Of a stretch of 64,000 nt of DNA, positions 52,490 to 61,198 are shown in pieces (the first letter of the stretch is position 1; every line of letters begins with the position of its first letter). The DNA is taken from the NCBI RefSeq assembly GCF_042675745.1, contig NZ_JBHTJM010000002.1, positions 482,025 through 546,024 on the forward strand, written 5' to 3'. The notes below the pieces were generated by a model. That model had not been told where the DNA came from and searched no databases. It saw only the letters and a list, made by a program, of their open reading frames with translations. The DNA comes from Pseudofulvibacter geojedonensis (lineage in GTDB: Bacteria > Bacteroidota > Bacteroidia > Flavobacteriales > Flavobacteriaceae). A program made the position numbers and the translations under genes.

Positions 52490-53286
52490 TACATGTTTTG
52501 AGTAAAATAATTGTAATCTTTCATGACTTTATCTAAGAAAATTAAGTCATTTTTTTCATTATTAGTTATTCCAGTTACCTCTTCAATTTTTTTACGAAGC
52601 TTAATTAAAATAGCATAATCTTTGTTTTTCTTCGCTGCTAAAAAAGTTTCTTTAATAATACGAGCATCATTATCAGAAAGTTTAATTACATCATGATAAG
52701 TTGGTTGATAATCAGACTGTATCTCTTCTAATATGGTATGCGATATATTTATAGAGTTTTTTAATCTAACTACTGTAGTTCCTGCAACCATATCTCCAAA
52801 GCGTTGATTTTGCTTGCCAGAAACCAATACTATAAAAGCAGCTATTGGGGTTAGAGTAATCCCAATAATAAATAAGGTTTCGAAAAAACCAGCTGCATAG
52901 GCAATTGCTGAGAAAAAAAGTAATCCATAAATCTCAACAGATCTAAAAAACCATCTGATCATAAAATCTATTGGTGCAGCCTGAAAACCATCTACTTTAA
53001 GTACCTTAAGCTTTAATATTTTCTTACCTACTGTTTGCCCTTGTAATAATATTTCAGAAACCAAAGTGTACAAAACAACCGGTAGAATTCCTAAAGTAGC
53101 CATAGCAGTTTGAGACCAACTATCTCCAAAAGCATTTATAAGCGCTCCGAAATTAAACACATTAAACAACACAAATAAATAAGCTACCAAAATAATAAAG
53201 TCTAACCCAAATGCGAGAATGCGATATCCTACATCGGCAAGACCAAAACTAATTTTCACATTTTGAGTAGTATTTATTTGAAGCAT
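52489..53286 (-). CDS. RDD family membrane protein
   Basis: 265 residues. ADVGYRILAFGLDFIILVAY includes the Arg and Asp of the RDD motif, with TVGKKILKLKVLKVDG next; about five membrane segments, then a cytoplasmic helical tail. Often neighbours SpoIIM-like and MoxR genes in Bacteroidota, as here: the SpoIIM gene starts on the other strand only ~30 bp away. Confidence 0.88.
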   Translation of the reverse strand: MLQINTTQNVKISFGLADVGYRILAFGLDFIILVAYLFVLFNVFNFGALINAFGDSWSQTAMATLGILPVVLYTLVSEILLQGQTVGKKILKLKVLKVDGFQAAPIDFMIRWFFRSVEIYGLLFFSAIAYAAGFFETLFIIGITLTPIAAFIVLVSGKQNQRFGDMVAGTTVVRLKNSINISHTILEEIQSDYQPTYHDVIKLSDNDARIIKETFLAAKKNKDYAILIKLRKKIEEVTGITNNEKNDLIFLDKVMKDYNYFTQNM

Positions 53287-53316
53287 TTTATTGAAATGAT
53301 TACATTAGCTCTTCTT

Positions 53317-54294
53317 ATGAGAGAAGTAGCCTTTATTAAACAAAATAAAGAAAAATGGTTGAGATTTGAGCAATCAATCACAGGTAAAGTTATTCAAAAC
53401 AATCCTGATGAGTTAGCCAATCTTTATATTCATTTAATGAATGACTTATCTTATGCTCAAACATATTACCCAAAAAGTAAATTGGTTACTTATTTAAACC
53501 ATTTAGCATCTCAGAGCTATTTAAAAATTTATACAACAAAAAGAACTTCAAAAAATATTTTTGTTAAATTCTTTACAGAAGATGTTCCATTGGCAGCTTA
53601 TCAATACAGAAAACAACTGTACTATGCTTTTCTTTTCTTTGCTTTGTTTACGGCTATTGGTGTTTTTTCTTCTGCTAACAATCAAGAATTTGCCAGACAA
53701 ATTTTAGGCAACCACTATATAGACCAGACACTAGAAAATATTAAAAATGGAGATGCAGTAGCTGTTTATAAAGGTGGTAGTACCTGGGGAAGCTTTATTG
53801 GTATTACCTTTAACAACCTAAAAGTTGGAGCATTATTATTTTTATCTGGTATAACTGCCGGTATAGGTACAGGGTATATTATGATGGAAAATTCTATTAT
53901 GGTAGGAGTATTTCAATATTTTTTTCATCAAGAAAATGCCTTTTGGGAAAGTGTTAGAGGAATCTGGATTCATGGTTCATTCGAAATTTTCGCTATGATT
54001 ATTGAATGTGGAGCTGGTTTTATTATTGCATCTAGTATGTTTTTTCCTAAAACTTTATCTAGAAAGAACGCTTTTAAAATTGGCATTAGAGATGCTTTTA
54101 AAATCTTTTTAAGCACCATCCCTTTTACTATTGTAGCTGGATTTTTAGAAGGATACATTACGCGTTTATCTAATGTAATGCCACATTTTTTAAGCTACGG
54201 TATCATTTTAAGCTGCTTGAGTTTTATAACTTACTATTACTTAATTTACCCTCATAGAGTATACAAACGAATTACTAACCATACATTATCATAA
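53317..54294 (+). CDS. Stage II sporulation protein M-like membrane protein
   Basis: 325 residues from the ATG at 53317 (MREVAFIKQNKEKWLRFE), the usual family start; upstream starts at 53296 and 53263 would run into the divergent RDD gene. Several membrane segments; the block GITAGIGTGYIMMENSIMVG and HGSFEIFAMIIECGAG are SpoIIM features. These organisms do not sporulate; the protein is a member of the MoxR/DUF58 cluster. Confidence 0.88.
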   Translation: MREVAFIKQNKEKWLRFEQSITGKVIQNNPDELANLYIHLMNDLSYAQTYYPKSKLVTYLNHLASQSYLKIYTTKRTSKNIFVKFFTEDVPLAAYQYRKQLYYAFLFFALFTAIGVFSSANNQEFARQILGNHYIDQTLENIKNGDAVAVYKGGSTWGSFIGITFNNLKVGALLFLSGITAGIGTGYIMMENSIMVGVFQYFFHQENAFWESVRGIWIHGSFEIFAMIIECGAGFIIASSMFFPKTLSRKNAFKIGIRDAFKIFLSTIPFTIVAGFLEGYITRLSNVMPHFLSYGIILSCLSFITYYYLIYPHRVYKRITNHTLS

Positions 54295-54299
54295 CAAAT

Positions 54300-55223
54300 A
54301 TGCAATTATATAAAATACGTGAATTTGGCGATTTATTTTCTGACACCTTTAAGTTTCTAGGAAAGTACGGAAAACATTATTTTGTAAACTATTTAATTAT
54401 TAATGGGGTTCTTACCTTGTTAATGATTTTATCTATGACTCCGTTACTAAGTGTGTTTTTTGAGCTTCCTAGTTTTGATGCTAAAGCTGGTGGAGACTTT
54501 AAATTTTTACTAGAAGAAAACATACAATTATTAACGGCATCTTTTGCTTTTATCTTTATAATTGCAGTTTTAATTAGTGCGGTTACCTATGCATTTACAC
54601 CTATCTACTTTAAATTACTTGAACAAAAAGGAGGTATTAACTTCACTACATCTGAACTTATAGACGCATTAAAACAACATTATTTTAAAAGCCTGAAAGG
54701 AATGATAGGTCTTTTCTTTCTTAGTATTTTACTTTCAATTCCTTTGTTAATAGCTGTGCTACTAACAGCTTGTACCATTATTGGATGGTTAATTCCAGTT
54801 GCTATGTTTATGATGTTAATAACATTTACTATGTATGAATATTTAACAAAAAAAGAAAATCGCTTTTTTAGTTCTTTTGGTTATGCATGGGACTTAATTA
54901 CTCAGAAAAGTAAATTTTGGCATGCCTCAGGATGCGTTGCTTTAGTTATTCTTATTATGGGAATTGTTCAACAAGTAATATCTGGAGGTCTACAATTAGG
55001 TTTTGGCTTACAAGCACAACCTGAAGTGAATGGTGCAGATATTAATTTTGGAGCAGAATATTGGACCGCAATGGTTATACTGTCTTTAGCAGGTATTTTA
55101 ATACAATTAATTACCAATATTGTTACTTATTTAAATATGGGTATTACCTTCTACTCTCTTAAAGCAGAAAAAGAAAACATATCATCAGAAAACACTATTG
55201 ATGAAATAGGTCGTGACATATAA
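54300..55223 (+). CDS. Polytopic membrane protein of the MoxR/DUF58 cluster
   Basis: 307 residues with about six membrane segments (near 28-50, 78-100, 130-150, 150-175, 210-232, 256-280). No known catalytic motif; resembles membrane proteins placed at this spot in the cluster in other flavobacteria. 5 bp after the SpoIIM gene, overlaps the next gene by 11 bp, so strongly coupled. Confidence 0.7.
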   Translation: MQLYKIREFGDLFSDTFKFLGKYGKHYFVNYLIINGVLTLLMILSMTPLLSVFFELPSFDAKAGGDFKFLLEENIQLLTASFAFIFIIAVLISAVTYAFTPIYFKLLEQKGGINFTTSELIDALKQHYFKSLKGMIGLFFLSILLSIPLLIAVLLTACTIIGWLIPVAMFMMLITFTMYEYLTKKENRFFSSFGYAWDLITQKSKFWHASGCVALVILIMGIVQQVISGGLQLGFGLQAQPEVNGADINFGAEYWTAMVILSLAGILIQLITNIVTYLNMGITFYSLKAEKENISSENTIDEIGRDI

Positions 55224-55884
55224 TTTAAAGCCTTACATATTCATATTTTTTTGTTTCTTCTTCTTAATGAGTTTCTCTCAATATGAAGAAGAAACTGCTA
55301 TAGATACTCCTAGAAGTTTTAAAAAACCACTAAAAGAAAAATACAACTCAGGTGAGTTTATTTACATTGAACCTGAAGCACCTAAACCAAAGCCAAAAAC
55401 CGACTTTTCTTGGTTCACTAGCATTCTTAATTTCCTTTTTCAATGGGGTTTTTATGTAATAGCTATTATAGCTGTATTAATTATTATTAAATTAATTCTA
55501 GATCAAAACGGATTTTCTGTCTTTAGCAAAACACCTAAAAAAACTATAGAAAAACTCGACTTAACTAACGAAGAGCTTATTGAAAATATTAATATAGACG
55601 AGTTACTACAACAAGCTATTAACAACAAAGAGTATAGGTTGGCTGTTCGTTACTACTTCTTAACTATATTAAAAGAATTAAATCTTAAAAAACAAATTAA
55701 ACTCGATAAAGATAAAACCAACTCCGATTATCTTTTCGAAATTTCTAAAGACAGTATCAGAAAGCAATTTTCTTATACTTCGTATGTATACGATTATGTT
55801 TGGTATGGAGAATTTAAATTAGAAGATGATGAATTTAACCAAATTCAAAACTCTTTTATCAACTTTAAAAAGGATATCAATTAG
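55213..55884 (+). CDS. DUF4129 domain protein
   Basis: 223 residues from a GTG at 55213. Signal or anchor at the N-terminus, one central membrane segment (about 75-98), then the C-terminal cytoplasmic DUF4129 domain (AINNKEYRLAVRYYFLTILK ... TSYVYDYVWYGEFKL). DUF4129 is a standing member of the MoxR-DUF58 cluster. Overlaps the upstream gene by 11 bp; one base separates its stop from the next ATG. Confidence 0.85.
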   Translation: MTYNLKPYIFIFFCFFFLMSFSQYEEETAIDTPRSFKKPLKEKYNSGEFIYIEPEAPKPKPKTDFSWFTSILNFLFQWGFYVIAIIAVLIIIKLILDQNGFSVFSKTPKKTIEKLDLTNEELIENINIDELLQQAINNKEYRLAVRYYFLTILKELNLKKQIKLDKDKTNSDYLFEISKDSIRKQFSYTSYVYDYVWYGEFKLEDDEFNQIQNSFINFKKDIN

Positions 55885-55885
55885 T

Positions 55886-57109
55886 ATGAAAATAACTAAA
55901 AACATATTCTTTAAATTTTCCTGTATTGTATTTACCCTGCTAACTGCTATTTCTTGTGGTAAGAAAAAAACAGATTGGAGAGTAACTTATCGCAACAACG
56001 ATAAAAACCCATTTGGCACTTATATTTTATACGAAGAGTTAGGAACCCTTTTTCCTAACCAAGAAAAAATTGAGTTAAAAAAGAATCCGTATGATTATTT
56101 TGACGACCAGTATGATTATGAAACGGACACGTATAAAACCTCTGGTAATTACGTTTGTATAGACAGATATATGTTTACCATTGACGAAGAAGCTTCTGAA
56201 GAAATTTTGAATTTTGTTTCTCACGGAAACACTGCCTTTATAGCTGCCAATGCTTTTAGCGACACTTTTAAAGATTCCTTAGGTTTTGATTTAAATAATG
56301 AAGTAACTAGGTACCAACTAGTGAATCAAGTTCAAAACACAAAGGCTACTTTAAGTTTTACCAATAAAGATTTAGAAGACACTTTTAAACTTAAAAAAAA
56401 TATTTTAGAATCACATTTTTCAAAAATCGACTCTAGCAAGTCTACTGTTCTAGGTTATCAAACTATTAATGGAGAAAAGCAAACTAATTTTATAAAGGTA
56501 AAACATTATAAGGGTTATTTTTATTTACATACCCAACCTATTAGTTTTACCAATTTTCATGTACTGAATAATCAACAATACGCCGCAAATGTATTATCGT
56601 ACTTACCTAACGATAAACTTTTTTGGGACCCTCATGCTAGATACAGAAAAGATAGCGATGAATACAATAAAAAATCTTCATTAAGTTATTTTTTATCTAA
56701 AAAAGAACTTAGGTGGGCATTTATACTAGCCATATTAAGTTTAGTTTTATTTGTTTTGTTTAATGCAAGGCGTAAACAACGTATTATCCCTATCATTAAA
56801 CCGTTAAAAAACACTACAGTAGATTTTACTCATACTATTGGCAATTTATACTATCAACAGAACAATCATAAAGATATAATTCATCGTAAAATTGTATTCT
56901 TTTTAGAAAGAATTAGAACTCAATATTACTTAGACACTCAAAACTTAAATCAAGAATTTATTGAGAAATTAAGCACCAAATCAGGCAAACCTATTGGTGA
57001 AGTCAAACTACTAATCAACACTATAATGCGTTTAAATAACAATCATTTAAGTACCGAAGACGATTTGTTGCGTTTAAACCAGTTAATTGAGAAATTTTTA
57101 AGTAAATAA
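55886..57109 (+). CDS. DUF4350 domain lipoprotein
   Basis: 407 residues from the ATG at 55886; an upstream frame from 55826 only overlaps the preceding gene. Lipoprotein-like signal ends TAISCG (Cys24). The DUF4350 part (about 30-260: DKNPFGTYILYEELGTLFP ... FVSHGNTAFIAANAFSD) is followed by a membrane segment (about 275-293) and a cytoplasmic tail. Part of the MoxR/DUF58 operon; overlaps the next gene by one base. Confidence 0.85.
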   Translation: MKITKNIFFKFSCIVFTLLTAISCGKKKTDWRVTYRNNDKNPFGTYILYEELGTLFPNQEKIELKKNPYDYFDDQYDYETDTYKTSGNYVCIDRYMFTIDEEASEEILNFVSHGNTAFIAANAFSDTFKDSLGFDLNNEVTRYQLVNQVQNTKATLSFTNKDLEDTFKLKKNILESHFSKIDSSKSTVLGYQTINGEKQTNFIKVKHYKGYFYLHTQPISFTNFHVLNNQQYAANVLSYLPNDKLFWDPHARYRKDSDEYNKKSSLSYFLSKKELRWAFILAILSLVLFVLFNARRKQRIIPIIKPLKNTTVDFTHTIGNLYYQQNNHKDIIHRKIVFFLERIRTQYYLDTQNLNQEFIEKLSTKSGKPIGEVKLLINTIMRLNNNHLSTEDDLLRLNQLIEKFLSK

Positions 57110-57453
57110 TGATGACTTTATTTTCTTTACATACAGTTTTAAGCGCTTCTTTAATAATAGCAATGTTAATTGTAGCTGCATTAATGATAATTCCTTCTAT
57201 TTATTTAGTGCTACATAAAAGAAATATACCTGAACACTCGGTTCCTCTATTATTAAAAATATTATTGCTTATTCCTTCATTAACATGGGTAGGAATCTTT
57301 ACTGGTTCATACATTGCCTTTAGAAAGAAGAAAATAAATCAAACCAAACAATATAAATTTAGTAGCAACTCACGTTTTTATGGCATTTTTTTATTGCTAC
57401 TAAGTGTTGTATGCACTATTATTTATTATACGAGTAAGAACAATCCATTTTAA
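57109..57453 (+). CDS. Small membrane protein of the MoxR/DUF58 cluster
   Basis: 114 residues with three membrane segments (about 8-30, 43-64, 92-110). The central HSVPLLLKILLLIPSLTWVG recalls the PLD-nuclease N-terminal type of membrane domain, but this is tentative. It overlaps the DUF4350 gene by one base and lies 9 bp before the MoxR gene. Confidence 0.6.
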   Translation: MMTLFSLHTVLSASLIIAMLIVAALMIIPSIYLVLHKRNIPEHSVPLLLKILLLIPSLTWVGIFTGSYIAFRKKKINQTKQYKFSSNSRFYGIFLLLLSVVCTIIYYTSKNNPF

Positions 57454-57462
57454 AAAAAGAAT

Positions 57463-58485
57463 ATGGAAGAAAATAACACACCGCAAACAGAAACAACTGA
57501 GGCTAACGGAAATAGCTTTCAGTTTGAATCCAGATTAGATCTAAGCAAACTTCAAGAAAGTGTTTACTTAATTAAGCAAGAATTAGGCAAGGTATTAGTG
57601 GGACAAAAAAACATGGTAGACTTACTAATAGCTTCTTTGCTAGCAGATGGTCATTCATTAATTGAAGGGGTCCCAGGTGTTGCTAAAACCATTACAGCTA
57701 AACTACTTTCTAGATGTATGAATATTGGTTTTAGTAGAATACAGTTTACTCCAGATTTAATGCCATCGGATATTTTAGGAACCTCTGTTTTCGATATGAA
57801 AAAATCGGAATTTGAATTTAAAAAGGGTCCTATTTTCTCTAATATGATTTTAATTGATGAGATTAACAGAGCTCCTGCTAAAACTCAAGCTGCATTGTTT
57901 GAGGTTATGGAAGAAAAACAAGTCACTATAGATGGACATACTTATAAAATGGACGAGCCTTTCTTGGTTTTAGCAACTCAAAACCCTGTTGAACAAGAAG
58001 GAACATATCGTTTACCAGAGGCTCAACTAGACCGTTTTTTGTTTAAGATTACTATAGATTACCCAAATGCCGAAGAAGAGTTAGAAATTATTTCGCGAGA
58101 ACATCAATTAGAAGGGAATAAAAAAACAGAACAAATAAACGGGGTTATTTCTGCTTCAGAAATTAAAGAGTTTAGAAGTTTGGTTAACCAAATAAAAGTA
58201 GAGAACAACTTACTTAAATACATTGCAGATATTGTTATTAATACTAGAAGCAACGCTTACTTATATTTAGGAGCATCGCCAAGGGCTAGTATTGCTATTT
58301 TAAAAGCTTCTAAGGCATTTGCAGCTATTAATGGTAGAGATTTTGTTACACCAGAAGACATTAAAAAAGTAACCGTTCCTGTTTTACAACACAGAGTAAT
58401 TGTAACTCCAGAAAGAGAAATGGAGGGTATTACCAGCCAACAAATTATAGAACAATTAGTAGAATCTGTAGAGATTCCTAGGTAA
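57463..58485 (+). CDS. MoxR-family AAA+ ATPase
   Basis: 340 residues. Walker A GVPGVAKT, GTSVFDMKKSEFEFKKGPIF, Walker B MILIDEINRAPAKTQAALFE, sensor 1 ATQNPVEQEGTYRLPEAQLD, and sensor 2 region GASPRASIAILKASKAFAA are all present. MoxR ATPases act as chaperones for DUF58/VWA partner proteins. The DUF58 gene follows 1.1 kb downstream with another gene in between. Confidence 0.95.
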   Translation: MEENNTPQTETTEANGNSFQFESRLDLSKLQESVYLIKQELGKVLVGQKNMVDLLIASLLADGHSLIEGVPGVAKTITAKLLSRCMNIGFSRIQFTPDLMPSDILGTSVFDMKKSEFEFKKGPIFSNMILIDEINRAPAKTQAALFEVMEEKQVTIDGHTYKMDEPFLVLATQNPVEQEGTYRLPEAQLDRFLFKITIDYPNAEEELEIISREHQLEGNKKTEQINGVISASEIKEFRSLVNQIKVENNLLKYIADIVINTRSNAYLYLGASPRASIAILKASKAFAAINGRDFVTPEDIKKVTVPVLQHRVIVTPEREMEGITSQQIIEQLVESVEIPR

Positions 58486-58714
58486 GTTTTTAAGATTATC
58501 TGTTGGTTGTTGAAAATCAAACCTCGCCATCTTGAAGGTTTATTGTAAAATTTGAGGTGAAGTTGTCGTGACAATTTTAAGCTGTTTAAAATCCGAATTT
58601 ATGAGGATAAGTTCTTAAAATTTAGACTACAAACGAAAAATTTAAATAAAAATTCAGAAGGCTAGATTTTTTTGTTTCTTTTTTTATCAATGAAAAAAAG
58701 AAAATAATTAAAAC

Positions 58715-59410
58715 ATGAAATATTTATTTTTCATATTAACCTTAGTAACTTGTTGGTCTTGCACCAACAAGAAATCTACTGTGCCTAATAATGAAACAGA
58801 GTTTAATCTAAAACAAGACTTTATCCTACTTCAGAAAAAAAATGATTCTATAAAAAAGGTACTAGCTGAGTTATTACTTGTAAAAAAAAGAACTCAAACT
58901 AAAGCCTTAGAAGCATTGGCATATGCTAAAAAGAACAACTTTAATACTCACTACACTATTTTAGTAGATATGAGCATTCATTCTGGAAAGAAAAGATTGT
59001 TTGTTTGGGATTTTAAAGAGCAAAAAATTATTAAACAAGGGCTTTGTTCTCACGGTTGCTGTAGTGAACCTTGGGGAGCAGATTACACCAAAGAAAAACC
59101 AGTGTTTAGCAATACACCCGACAGTCATTGTTCTTCTTTAGGAAAATATAAAATAGGAAAAAGAGGCTATAGTAACTGGGGAATTAATGTAAACTACAAA
59201 TTACATGGTTTAGAATCTAGCAACAGTAATGCTTTTAAGAGAGTAATTGTTTTACATTCATGGAAAGAAGTTGCCGATACAGAAACCTACCCTAACGGAA
59301 CACCAGAAGGTTGGGGCTGCCCAGCTGTATCTAATAGTTTAATGAAAGAACTTGATAACTTACTTCAAAAAGAAACGAAACCACTTTTATTTTGGATTTA
59401 TACAGCTTAA
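58715..59410 (+). CDS. L,D-transpeptidase-like lipoprotein (YkuD_2 type)
   Basis: 231 residues with a lipoprotein-like N-terminus (Cys16 in TCWSC). From about 75 it matches the murein L,D-transpeptidase catalytic domain family: YTILVDMSIHSGKKRLFVWD, a His in VNYKLHGLES and VLHSWKE, and the likely catalytic Cys in GWGCPAVSNSLM. Such enzymes cross-link or modify peptidoglycan. It lies between MoxR and DUF58 genes with its own 229-bp spacer, unlike the tight packing of its neighbours, so it is probably a separate insertion. Confidence 0.78.
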   Translation: MKYLFFILTLVTCWSCTNKKSTVPNNETEFNLKQDFILLQKKNDSIKKVLAELLLVKKRTQTKALEALAYAKKNNFNTHYTILVDMSIHSGKKRLFVWDFKEQKIIKQGLCSHGCCSEPWGADYTKEKPVFSNTPDSHCSSLGKYKIGKRGYSNWGINVNYKLHGLESSNSNAFKRVIVLHSWKEVADTETYPNGTPEGWGCPAVSNSLMKELDNLLQKETKPLLFWIYTA

Positions 59411-59474
59411 TACTTGAACTTATTCAAAAGAAAATTTGTAGATTTTTTTTTCAAGACGAAAAAGAAAATCTAAG

Positions 59475-59490
59475 CGTAGCCATAGCTACG
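59475..59490. repeat. Small palindrome
   Basis: CGTAGC-CATA-GCTACG in the spacer between the L,D-transpeptidase and DUF58 genes. The GC-rich core in AT-rich DNA and the lack of a T-run suggest a dispersed repeat rather than a terminator. Confidence 0.5.
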
Positions 59491-59577
59491 GTTCTATTTT
59501 ATTTTGAAGTATTGAGTAAAAAGATGAAATTTAATTGGATAAATTCAAATATTAAACTGTATTATAATTAATTAACT

Positions 59578-60912
59578 GTGAAAAAACTATTCAAATCATT
59601 TTATATAAACCGCTTGGTCTTCTTCTGTTTGACAGGTATAGTTTGTTTGTTTGCATTGGGACACTTTTTGGAGGTTTTATTTCACTTAGCCAAATATTTA
59701 CTTTTAGCTTTAGGTATTTTTGTTTTTATAGATACCCTCTTATTGTACAATAAAAAAGAAGGAGTTTTAGCCAAACGTATTACACCCGAAAAATTTTCTA
59801 ATGGCGATACAAATCACATGTCTATAGAACTCGAAAACCAATACCCTTTTCATATTACTACCAGTACTATAGACGAGATTCCGTTTCAGTTTCAGAAAAG
59901 AGATTTTAAACTTACCAAAAAAATAAACAAGCTGAGTAAAGCCACCGTTCCTTATACTTTAAGACCTACCCAAAGAGGCGAATACCATTTTGGACATTGC
60001 AATGTTTACGTACAATCTCCTTTAAAATTAATTTTAAAACGTTACACGTTAAGCAAGCCGGAAATGGTAAAGACTTATCCGTCTTTTATGCAACTTAAAA
60101 AATTCGATTTAATTGCTTTTTCCAATAGCCTTTCTAGCTACGGAATTAAAAAAATAAGACGCATTGGTCATTCTTTAGAATTCGAACAAATAAAAGAATA
60201 TATACAAGGAGATGATTTGAGAACCTTAAACTGGAAAGCTACCGCTAAAAGAAACCAATTAATGGTGAACCAGTATCAAGACGAAAAATCGCAGGCTGTA
60301 TATAGTATTATAGACAAAGGTCGTGTTATGCAAATGCCTTTTAACGGACTTTCTTTATTAGATTATGCCATTAATGCTACTTTGGTTGTAAGCAATGTTA
60401 TTTTAAAGAAGCAAGACAAAGCAGGTATGTTTGCTTTTTCTAAAAAAGTAGAAAATGTAGTCGTAGCAGAGAGAAGAACCTCTCAAATGAGCTTACTACT
60501 AGAATCGCTGTATAATATAAAAACCAACTTTTTTGAATCTGATTATAGCAGACTCTATGCCGATTTAAAACGAAACATTACTCACCGCAGTTTACTTATT
60601 TTATATACCAATTTTGAAACTATAGACGGTTTAAATAGGCAATTACCTTATTTACGAGCCATTGCTAAAAACCATTTATTAGTGGTGGTGTTCTTTAAAA
60701 ATACCGAACTCAAACATATTATACAAAAAGAAGCTTACAACATAAAAGAAGTGTACGATAAGGTGGTAGCAGAAAAGTTTTTGTTTGAAAAAAAACAAAT
60801 TGTTAGCGAATTGAATAAATACGGAATTCATACCATACTTACCGAACCAGAGAATCTATCTGTAGACACTATTAACAAGTACCTAGAGCTAAAATCTAGA
60901 GGTTTGCATTAA
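59578..60912 (+). CDS. DUF58 domain protein
   Basis: 444 residues from a GTG at 59578. Two N-terminal membrane segments (about 13-30, 36-52), then the DUF58 core with GDDLRTLNWKATAKRNQLMV and a VWA-like part (AVYSIIDKGRVM, LLILYTNFETIDGL). Forms a functional pair with MoxR ATPases in most bacteria. Last gene of the cluster before the giant surface protein. Confidence 0.92.
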   Translation: MKKLFKSFYINRLVFFCLTGIVCLFALGHFLEVLFHLAKYLLLALGIFVFIDTLLLYNKKEGVLAKRITPEKFSNGDTNHMSIELENQYPFHITTSTIDEIPFQFQKRDFKLTKKINKLSKATVPYTLRPTQRGEYHFGHCNVYVQSPLKLILKRYTLSKPEMVKTYPSFMQLKKFDLIAFSNSLSSYGIKKIRRIGHSLEFEQIKEYIQGDDLRTLNWKATAKRNQLMVNQYQDEKSQAVYSIIDKGRVMQMPFNGLSLLDYAINATLVVSNVILKKQDKAGMFAFSKKVENVVVAERRTSQMSLLLESLYNIKTNFFESDYSRLYADLKRNITHRSLLILYTNFETIDGLNRQLPYLRAIAKNHLLVVVFFKNTELKHIIQKEAYNIKEVYDKVVAEKFLFEKKQIVSELNKYGIHTILTEPENLSVDTINKYLELKSRGLH

Positions 60913-61198
60913 AACACACCATTCTTAAAGGCAGTTGTCAACCAAGAAGTAGTTCATAGTAACTCAGACAAAACCTCATAAAAAAACTACTAACCAATAA
61001 CCTATCAACTATCCAGAGTGAGATTGCTTCGTTGCTCACTCCTTCGCAACTACAGGTGCAGAAGTTATTTTTATAACAAAAAAACAACTTTTTATACTTT
61101 TAGCCGTTTTTTTTGCATTTAGTCGGTAGGGTTTTTACCTTGCTGCCCGTTATATACTAAGACAAGTTATATAACCAAAAATATTAACCCTTTATTCT
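60913..61198. other. Intergenic region with one dispersed palindrome
   Basis: No gene seen. At 61017-61040 lies AGTGAG...CTCACT with GATTGCTTCGTTG between, of the type scattered in flavobacterial genomes. The 61130-61180 part is slightly GC-richer and may hold the promoter of the giant gene, but no clear TAnnTTTG box was found. Confidence 0.5.
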
